Source: an uncultured Subdoligranulum sp. (GTDB lineage Bacteria; Bacillota; Clostridia; Oscillospirales; Ruminococcaceae). Taken from it: DNA of 12,211 nt. This document shows, in pieces, positions 7,628 to 12,211 of the stretch; the stretch's first letter is position 1, and each line of letters begins with the position of its first letter. Location: the NCBI GenBank assembly GCA_904374465.1, contig CAJFFY010000049.1, positions 1 through 12,211 of the forward strand, written 5' to 3'. The notes beneath the pieces were generated by a model, which worked only from the letters and a program-made list of their open reading frames with translations, made no database searches and was not told the origin of the DNA. The position numbers and the translations under genes were made by a program.

Positions 7628-8040
7628 ACGGCTGCATCACCGCCTTTATCATCCTTACGGAAAAATTCCACCAGCTTCAGCGCCACCTGTGCCAGCAACA
7701 GCGGCAGCAGCGCCGCCACCGGATCACACACCTTGGCGCGGAACAACACAATGTAGATTACAGCCAGCACCAGAAGCCGGATCACGCTGGAAGACTGGAT
7801 GGAGAGCTGTGCCCGCTGTGGGTCGTTGTCCCGGGCAGCACGGTCCAAAGCATTGGATACGGTGATGCTCAGCGAAACAAAGTTGCCCATGGCGAGCAGA
7901 AAGCCAAGCACCGCGCCCAACAAAACCTTCTGGGTAAAAGCGCCCAGCAGACCGTATATCGCCAGCATCACCGCCACACAAACCAGCAGTGCAACCGCCA
8001 GACGGCCCACCTGGCCAAAGATATCCTTATATTTTTGCAT
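7624..8040 (-). CDS. atpI: ATP synthase subunit I (AtpI-like membrane protein)
   Basis: AtpI-type proteins sit at the head of many atp operons and are thought to help assemble the c-ring or deliver ions. They are not part of the finished enzyme. This protein of 138 residues has four predicted membrane helices (about 12-32, 38-58, 85-103, 108-125), with a polar loop between the second and third and a charged C-terminus (FFRKDDKGGD). I choose the ATG at 8040 (MQKYKDIFGQ) because AAGGAAAGGAG ends ten bases upstream. An ATG at 8067 in the same frame would overlap atpZ and lacks a good site. The stop overlaps the atpB start (ATGA). Sequence similarity in this family is weak, so position in the operon carries much of the call. 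Confidence 0.82.
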   Translation of the reverse strand: MQKYKDIFGQVGRLAVALLVCVAVMLAIYGLLGAFTQKVLLGAVLGFLLAMGNFVSLSITVSNALDRAARDNDPQRAQLSIQSSSVIRLLVLAVIYIVLFRAKVCDPVAALLPLLLAQVALKLVEFFRKDDKGGDAAV

Positions 8041-8059
8041 GGACGGCGTTCTCCTTTCC

Positions 8060-8326
8060 TTATCCATGGCGATTGAACGATACGGGCGGCGGTTCCTTTT
8101 TGGGCTCTCTCCCCTGCCGTTCCATGGCTTTAAGGGAATAGCGCAAACTTCCCACTGCCCCCAGTATGCCCAAAATCACACCGGCGGCCACTACCCAGCC
8201 GCCCAGGGAAAACGTTTTTTGCACCCAGCCAGACGCCGCCACACACAGAATGAGTGGAAGGCAAATGGAAAGACCGAACTGGGTCAGCCAAACCAGATGC
8301 CGGGTGATATCGTACAGGTCTTTCAT
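8060..8326 (-). CDS. atpZ: AtpZ-like ATP synthase-associated membrane protein
   Basis: This is a small protein of 88 residues with two membrane helices (about 13-33 and 41-60) around a glycine-containing turn, then a charged, proline-rich tail (RQGREPKKEPPPVS). Size, hairpin topology and its place as first gene before atpI fit the AtpZ/AtpQ family (F0F1-ATPase-associated, sometimes described as a Ca2+/Mg2+ transport or AtpI-interacting protein). A GGGGAGG site precedes the ATG by about four bases, and the promoter lies some 40 bases upstream. The biochemical role of the family is poorly settled, so only membrane location and association with atp genes are firm. Confidence 0.72.
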   Translation of the reverse strand: MKDLYDITRHLVWLTQFGLSICLPLILCVAASGWVQKTFSLGGWVVAAGVILGILGAVGSLRYSLKAMERQGREPKKEPPPVSFNRHG

Positions 8327-8364
8327 GGCACCTCCCCGCGCCTCAAAAGCCGCTCAATGACTAT

Positions 8365-8393
8365 AGTATATACAAGTCTTTTTAATTTTTCAA
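8365..8393 (-). promoter_or_regulatory. Promoter of the atp operon
   Basis: On the minus strand TTGAAA (8393-8388) and TATACT (8370-8365) are separated by 17 bases, and the spacer is A/T-rich. Transcription should start near 8358, giving a leader of about 30 nt before atpZ. It is the only good promoter I see between plsY and atpZ. It should drive all ten atp genes, because no terminator or large gap occurs before atpC. Confidence 0.8.
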
Positions 8394-8458
8394 CAGTTTC
8401 TTTTCTCTTTGTATGATAACTTTTGTTTACTTTTTTGTGTATATTGGGTCTGTTTCGG

Positions 8459-8477
8459 TAAAATCGCATCGATTTTA
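8459..8477. promoter_or_regulatory. Dyad TAAAATCG-CAT-CGATTTTA upstream of the atp promoter
   Basis: A perfect 8-base inverted repeat with a three-base centre lies about 66 bases upstream of the atp -35 element, with further partial pairing outside (GGT/AACC). It has no U-tract, so it is not a typical terminator. A binding site for a dimeric regulator is possible. A second, looser dyad (AAATTC-ACA-GAATTT, 8521-8535) is centred 60 bases further upstream. No known operator consensus is recognised. Confidence 0.35.
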
Positions 8478-8628
8478 ACCCGTCTCTTTATTTCACAATC
8501 CAGCGTACAGTTCCCGCTTTAAATTCACAGAATTTTACTGGGTTTTATTCCGGAATTTATCCTCATATCCCCTGTCTGCACTTCAGAGAAATATCCAAAA
8601 ATTTCCAGGTTCTTCCATTTTTGCACAG

Positions 8629-8664
8629 AAAAAGCGGCATGGTCACGGAGGACCATGCCGCTTT
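8629..8664 (-). terminator. Rho-independent terminator after plsY
   Basis: A perfect 14-bp stem (AAAGCGGCATGGTC at 8631-8644 with GACCATGCCGCTTT at 8651-8664) has a six-base loop and ends in a run of five T on the minus strand. It begins 12 bases after the plsY stop and separates the der-plsY cluster from the atp operon. Confidence 0.93.
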
Positions 8665-8676
8665 CGGGATTCTGTT

Positions 8677-9345
8677 TTATGATTTGGGTTTAGAGCCGAA
8701 CCGATATTCGGTACCATTCTTCAGGCGTTCAATGTTGGCGCGATGCAGCCAGATAACCATGGTCGCCATGATCACACAGCACAGGGTATTGAAGAGAATC
8801 GTCGGAAGATTCGCTCCCAGCACAATCCAGTACACCAGTGTCACAACCGGGAACAACGCCGCCACCATGATACTACCCAAAGAGACAATGCGGGAAAATG
8901 CGAACTGAACAAAAAACACCAACAGCAAGATACCGCAGACAACCGGACTGATGGAGAGCGCTGCGCCGGCTCCCACCAGCACGCACTTGCCGCCCTTGAA
9001 ACCAAAATACAAGGGACGACTGTGACCGATCATGCAGAAGATGGCTGCCAGGTAGGCCCCGCACACCGGGGCCAGCACCGCATCGGTACCGATCAGGGAA
9101 GCAAACAGCATGCGGCCCAGATTGGCCGCCGCCACGCTCTTGCCCACATCGCCCAGAACGGTAAATGCCGCAGGCAGTTTGCCAAACGTGCGCAGAACAT
9201 TGGTCATACCCGCGTTGCCGCTTCCGTGGGTACGTACATCATCGTTGAACATGGCTTTGGACACAAGCACGCCGAACAGAATGCTGCCCAACAGGTACCC
9301 TGCCAAAGCCGTCAGAACACAAGCCGCAATCACATGCAGTACCAT
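8677..9345 (-). CDS. plsY: Glycerol-3-phosphate acyltransferase PlsY
   Basis: PlsY is an integral membrane enzyme that moves the acyl group from acyl-phosphate (made by PlsX) to glycerol 3-phosphate, the first step of phosphatidic acid synthesis in most Gram-positive bacteria. All three signature regions are visible: GSGNAGMTNVLRT (41-53), GHSRPLYFGFKGGK (107-120) and the C-terminal HRANIERLKNGTEYR (201-215). Several hydrophobic helices (about 3-28, 89-106, 125-148, 158-177, 181-200) fit the membrane topology. The 222 residues are typical. It starts seven bases after the der stop, with GAGGG within the overlap zone, so it is probably cotranscribed and coupled. A strong terminator follows directly. 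Confidence 0.96.
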   Translation of the reverse strand: MVLHVIAACVLTALAGYLLGSILFGVLVSKAMFNDDVRTHGSGNAGMTNVLRTFGKLPAAFTVLGDVGKSVAAANLGRMLFASLIGTDAVLAPVCGAYLAAIFCMIGHSRPLYFGFKGGKCVLVGAGAALSISPVVCGILLLVFFVQFAFSRIVSLGSIMVAALFPVVTLVYWIVLGANLPTILFNTLCCVIMATMVIWLHRANIERLKNGTEYRFGSKPKS

Positions 9346-9352
9346 GATTCCC

Positions 9353-10696
9353 TCACACCTTTCCTGCTTTTACCGCTCCGTCACCGTGTTCCCGTGTAAT
9401 CATACGAATGGGGGTGCCCGTCAGGCCGAACGTTTCACGGATCTGGTTTTCCAGATACCGCTGATACGAAAAATGGAACAGGGCCTTCTGATTCACAAAG
9501 CAGACAAACGTCGGCGGGCGGGTGGACGTCTGGGTCATATAGAACACCTTCAGACGTTTGCCCTTGTCAGAAGGCGGCTGGACCTTGGCCGTGGCCCGGG
9601 CCAGCATCTCGTTGAGGGCACCGGTGGGAATGCGGGTTCCGTTCTGGATATCCACAAAGTGAATCGTCTCAAACAGCTTGTCCACCCGCTGGCCGGTCTT
9701 GGCACTGATGAACACAATGGGCGCATAGGACATGAAGCTGAAGTCCTCTTCCAGCTGCTTGCGCATGGAATCCATGGTATAGCTGTCCTTTTCCACCGCG
9801 TCCCACTTGTTCACCGCAATGATGCATGCTTTGCCCTGCTCATGGGCATAGCCGGCCACCTTGGAGTCCTGCTCGGTAAAGCCCACCGTGGCGTCGATCA
9901 TGATCACGCAGACGCGGCTGCGCTCCACCGCCGCAAGGCTGCGCAACACGCTGTACCGTTCCACACCGCTCTCCACCTTGCCCTTTTTGCGCAAGCCGGC
10001 GGTGTCGGTAAAGACGAATTTGCCGAACTTGTTCTCCACCAAGGTATCGATGGCATCCCGGGTGGTGCCGGCCTCATTGGCCACAATCAGGCGATTCTCG
10101 CCCAGAATATGGTTGATGAGACTGGACTTGCCCACATTGGGCCGCCCGATGACCGCCACCGTAATACGGTCGTCACTGTCCTCGTCCTCCTGGGCAAAAT
10201 TCAGGTGGGCACACACCGCATCCAGCAGATCGCCGGTTCCGTGACCGTGCACACCGGACACTGGGATAATCTCTCCCAGGCCCAGAGAATAGAAATCGTA
10301 CAGCTCCATCGGCGGTTCGCCGATTTTGTCACACTTGTTGACCGCCAGCACCACCGGCTTGCCGCTGCGCATAAGCATACCGGCAATATCCTGATCCTGG
10401 GGCGTGACGCCGTTGGTCAGCTCGGTCACCATAATGATGCAGTCCGCCGAATCAATGGCGATCTGCGCCTGTTCCCGCATATGGGCCAGCAGGCCGTCAT
10501 CAATGCGGGGCTCAATACCGCCGGTGTCCACCAGCAGGAACTTATTGCCGCACCATTCACAGTCGCAGAAAATGCGGTCACGGGTCACGCCGGGCGTGTC
10601 CTCCACAATGGCGAGGCGCTGGCCGGTCAGCTTATTGAAAATCGTGGACTTGCCCACATTGGGCCGTCCCACGATGGCAACGATCGGTTTTGCCAT
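9353..10696 (-). CDS. der: Ribosome assembly GTPase Der (EngA)
   Basis: Der is an essential double GTPase that helps assemble the 50S ribosomal subunit. Both G domains are complete. The first has GRPNVGKS (10-17), DTPGVTRDR, DTGG (57-60) and NKCD (120-123). The second has GRPNVGKS (184-191), GTTRDAID, DTAG (231-234) and NKWD (296-299). A C-terminal KH-like domain with FYMTQTSTRPPTFVCFVN follows. At 447 residues it has normal length. I choose the ATG at 10696 (MAKPIVAIVG), seven bases after AGGAGG. An ATG two codons earlier stands only one base from that site. It is flanked by the DUF512 gene upstream and plsY downstream, an arrangement common in Clostridia. Confidence 0.97.
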   Translation of the reverse strand: MAKPIVAIVGRPNVGKSTIFNKLTGQRLAIVEDTPGVTRDRIFCDCEWCGNKFLLVDTGGIEPRIDDGLLAHMREQAQIAIDSADCIIMVTELTNGVTPQDQDIAGMLMRSGKPVVLAVNKCDKIGEPPMELYDFYSLGLGEIIPVSGVHGHGTGDLLDAVCAHLNFAQEDEDSDDRITVAVIGRPNVGKSSLINHILGENRLIVANEAGTTRDAIDTLVENKFGKFVFTDTAGLRKKGKVESGVERYSVLRSLAAVERSRVCVIMIDATVGFTEQDSKVAGYAHEQGKACIIAVNKWDAVEKDSYTMDSMRKQLEEDFSFMSYAPIVFISAKTGQRVDKLFETIHFVDIQNGTRIPTGALNEMLARATAKVQPPSDKGKRLKVFYMTQTSTRPPTFVCFVNQKALFHFSYQRYLENQIRETFGLTGTPIRMITREHGDGAVKAGKV

Positions 10697-10709
10697 CTCC
10701 ATCCCTCCT

Positions 10710-12047
10710 TCAATTGGGACCCCTCTTCACTCTTCGGATGCGTTTATGGGCGCTTAAACAAGCCTTGCAGCATCCGCCGCCGTCCGTGGGGATCGTCATG
10801 GTACGGCACCCCAGCGCTTCGGCAAGCTGGGGCAAGGTGATGTCATCCAGAAAACGGTCCTTTTCGTCCCGCAGCATCACCTCTGGCACCGCCAGCAGAT
10901 CGCTCTGCAGCCGGTCCTTGCACTGTTTGATAATATCGGTGCCGGTCACCAGCCCCGCCACACTGACGTTGCCGCCAAAATATTCGTTGCGGATCTGGTG
11001 GACCTTGATCTTTACCTGGGGATACTTTTGCATCAGCGCCTGCGCCGACTGCTCAATCAGCGGCCCGGCCAGAGTTCCGGTCACCACATCCATGCTGTGC
11101 GGCAATACCAGACCACGATAGTTTTCCAGTTCTTCCAGGAAGGTATCGTGGTAGAGCCGCCACATGCCGACGCCGTCCTCCAGCTGGGCGAATTCATCGT
11201 AAAATTCCGCCTCTGGCAACGGCCGTTCCGCCGTCAGATACCATTCATCGCTGGGATAGACAATACTGCGGCCATACTCTTTGCGGCAACGGTAGCTGTA
11301 TTCCTCCAGGATGGCCAGCGTCTCCGCTGCCGATTCCTTATCATAGGCCTGCAGCTTGAAGAGCCCTTTGCGGTAATCCGTTACACCGGCCGGAACCACC
11401 GCAATACTGCCCACCTGGGGTCGCAGCGCCAGCAGATCGTCCAGCGTCCGCCGCAGTTCGTCCCCGTCGTTGATGCCCCGGCAGAGTACCAGCTGACAGT
11501 TTAGGTCAATGCCGCCCGCCGCCAGTTTGGGCAGATACTGCAGCACTTCGCCGCCCCGTTTGTTGGCAAGCATCCGGATGCGAAGCTGGGGATTGGTGGT
11601 GTGAACCGAGACAAAAATGGGACTGATATGCATCTCGATGATGCGGTCGATTTCCCGGTCGCTCAGGTTGGTCAGCGTGATATAATTGCCGAACAGAAAG
11701 GAAAGGCGCTCGTCATCATCCTTGAAATACAGCGGTTCCCGCATGCCGGGCGGCAGCTGGTCGATGAAACAGAACATGCAATGATTGGCACAGCTGTGCT
11801 TTTCATCCCCCAGGTAGGTTTTGAAGTTGCAGCCCAGCGGCTCGTACTCCCCTTTTTCCACCTGCAGGGTCCGGTGCTGTTCCTTTTCGCAGATTTCCAG
11901 TGAGAAACGGGCCGGCGTAGTATAAAACTGGTAATCCAGCGCATCGCCCAGCGGATGGCCGTCAATGGCCAGCAGAGCACAACCCGGTGCGAGGCCAAGT
12001 TTTTGGGCCGGGGAATTTTCATCCACCGAGGTCACATACAAGGCCAT
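10710..12047 (-). CDS. PDZ / radical-SAM-like DUF512 protein (COG1625 family)
   Basis: The N-terminus is a short PDZ-like segment (residues 1-60, with ENSPAQKLGLAPG and LLAIDG). A radical-SAM-type cluster motif follows, C86-x3-C90-x2-C93 in CANHCMFCFIDQLPPGMR, then DDERLSFLFGNYITLTNLSD and a C-terminal DUF512 region. This architecture is the conserved Fe-S oxidoreductase family found next to der in many Clostridia. The substrate is unknown. The ATG at 12047 is nine bases after AGGAGG and is preferred over an upstream in-frame ATG at 12098 inside the rpmF terminator. The last 22 or so residues (CCKACLSAHKRIRRVKRG) are unlike the family. The next frame reads RRMLQGLFKRP and stops at 10744, which suggests a one-base frameshift near 10774-10781 or a sequencing error. 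Confidence 0.85.
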   Translation of the reverse strand: MALYVTSVDENSPAQKLGLAPGCALLAIDGHPLGDALDYQFYTTPARFSLEICEKEQHRTLQVEKGEYEPLGCNFKTYLGDEKHSCANHCMFCFIDQLPPGMREPLYFKDDDERLSFLFGNYITLTNLSDREIDRIIEMHISPIFVSVHTTNPQLRIRMLANKRGGEVLQYLPKLAAGGIDLNCQLVLCRGINDGDELRRTLDDLLALRPQVGSIAVVPAGVTDYRKGLFKLQAYDKESAAETLAILEEYSYRCRKEYGRSIVYPSDEWYLTAERPLPEAEFYDEFAQLEDGVGMWRLYHDTFLEELENYRGLVLPHSMDVVTGTLAGPLIEQSAQALMQKYPQVKIKVHQIRNEYFGGNVSVAGLVTGTDIIKQCKDRLQSDLLAVPEVMLRDEKDRFLDDITLPQLAEALGCRTMTIPTDGGGCCKACLSAHKRIRRVKRGPN

Positions 12048-12081
12048 GGTTCCGGCCCTCCTTTCTGCATTCCGCAGTAAC

Positions 12082-12108
12082 AAAAAGGGGGAAGGCATTG
12101 CCCTCCCC
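12082..12108 (-). terminator. Rho-independent terminator after rpmF
   Basis: On the minus strand GGGGAGGGC pairs with GCCTTCCCC (nine pairs, one G-T) around an AAT loop and is followed by CTTTTTG. It starts about 11 bases after the rpmF stop. The DUF512 gene begins only 35 bases further on and I see no promoter in that gap, so some read-through may be needed to express DUF512-der-plsY. Confidence 0.85.
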
Positions 12109-12119
12109 TAGCAAGAAAC

Positions 12120-12211
12120 TTACGCTTCCTTCTTGATGACTTCCTGGCCTTTGTAGTAGCCACACTTGCCGCAAACCTTATGGGGAACCTTCAGTTCGCC
12201 ACACTGCGGGC
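12120..12211 (-). CDS. rpmF: Ribosomal protein L32 (bL32), C-terminal part
   Basis: Only the last 30 or so codons are in the window and the gene continues past the right edge. The residues CPQCGELKVPHKVCGKCGYY show the two CxxC pairs of the zinc-ribbon form of L32, followed by the usual KGQEVIK ending. L32 is a small 50S subunit protein. The four-cysteine form is the zinc-binding version. A hairpin terminator follows the TAA stop. Confidence 0.95.
   Translation of the reverse strand, partial: PQCGELKVPHKVCGKCGYYKGQEVIKKEA

Noticed and set aside
9110..10840. Plus-strand open frame of 576 codons antisense to der
   Set aside because: Der is complete and conserved on the other strand. This frame is His/Gln/Arg-rich, without domain motifs, and is explained by codon bias.

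Overview
The window looks like core chromosome of a low-GC-lineage Firmicute of the class Clostridia, most likely the Oscillospiraceae (Faecalibacterium / Gemmiger / Subdoligranulum neighbourhood). This placement is inferred from the gene order, the fairly GC-rich coding sequence, the zinc-ribbon L32 protein, and a DUF512 radical-SAM gene beside der and plsY. No species call is possible from the sequence alone. Every confidently identified gene is on the minus strand, so the window reads biologically from right to left.

Layout from the right end leftwards. (1) The 3' end of rpmF (ribosomal protein L32) and its hairpin terminator. (2) A tight cluster of a PDZ/radical-SAM/DUF512 protein, the double GTPase Der (ribosome assembly) and PlsY (acyl-phosphate glycerol-3-phosphate acyltransferase), closed by a strong terminator. 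(3) A 350-base AT-rich intergenic region with a dyad and a good sigma-A-type promoter. (4) A complete F1Fo ATP synthase operon in the order atpZ-atpI-atpB-atpE-atpF-atpH-atpA-atpG-atpD-atpC, with gaps of about 35 bases or less and stop/start overlaps at atpI/atpB and atpF/atpH. (5) A tRNA-Pro(GGG) gene with encoded CCA, its own consensus promoter and a bidirectional terminator. (6) About 890 bases of AT-richer sequence at the left end with no intact gene. It holds an apparent fragment of a type III restriction endonuclease (Res), another decayed reading frame and short exact repeats.

The ATP synthase genes encode all eight standard subunits plus the accessory membrane proteins AtpZ and AtpI. 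The c subunit has glutamates at both ion-binding positions (E29 and E62) followed by Ser-Thr and a Tyr. This resembles the two-carboxylate Na+-binding rotor described for Fusobacterium, so Na+ coupling is predicted. The a subunit appears to carry about 60 extra residues, including an extra hydrophobic hairpin, between its essential arginine and its C-terminal helix.

I found no wholly new multi-gene system. The points most worth a second look are the Na+-type rotor together with the enlarged stator a subunit, the probable frameshift at the end of the DUF512 gene, the SD-less GTG start of atpA, the dyad upstream of the atp promoter, and the eroded restriction-gene/repeat region beside the tRNA.
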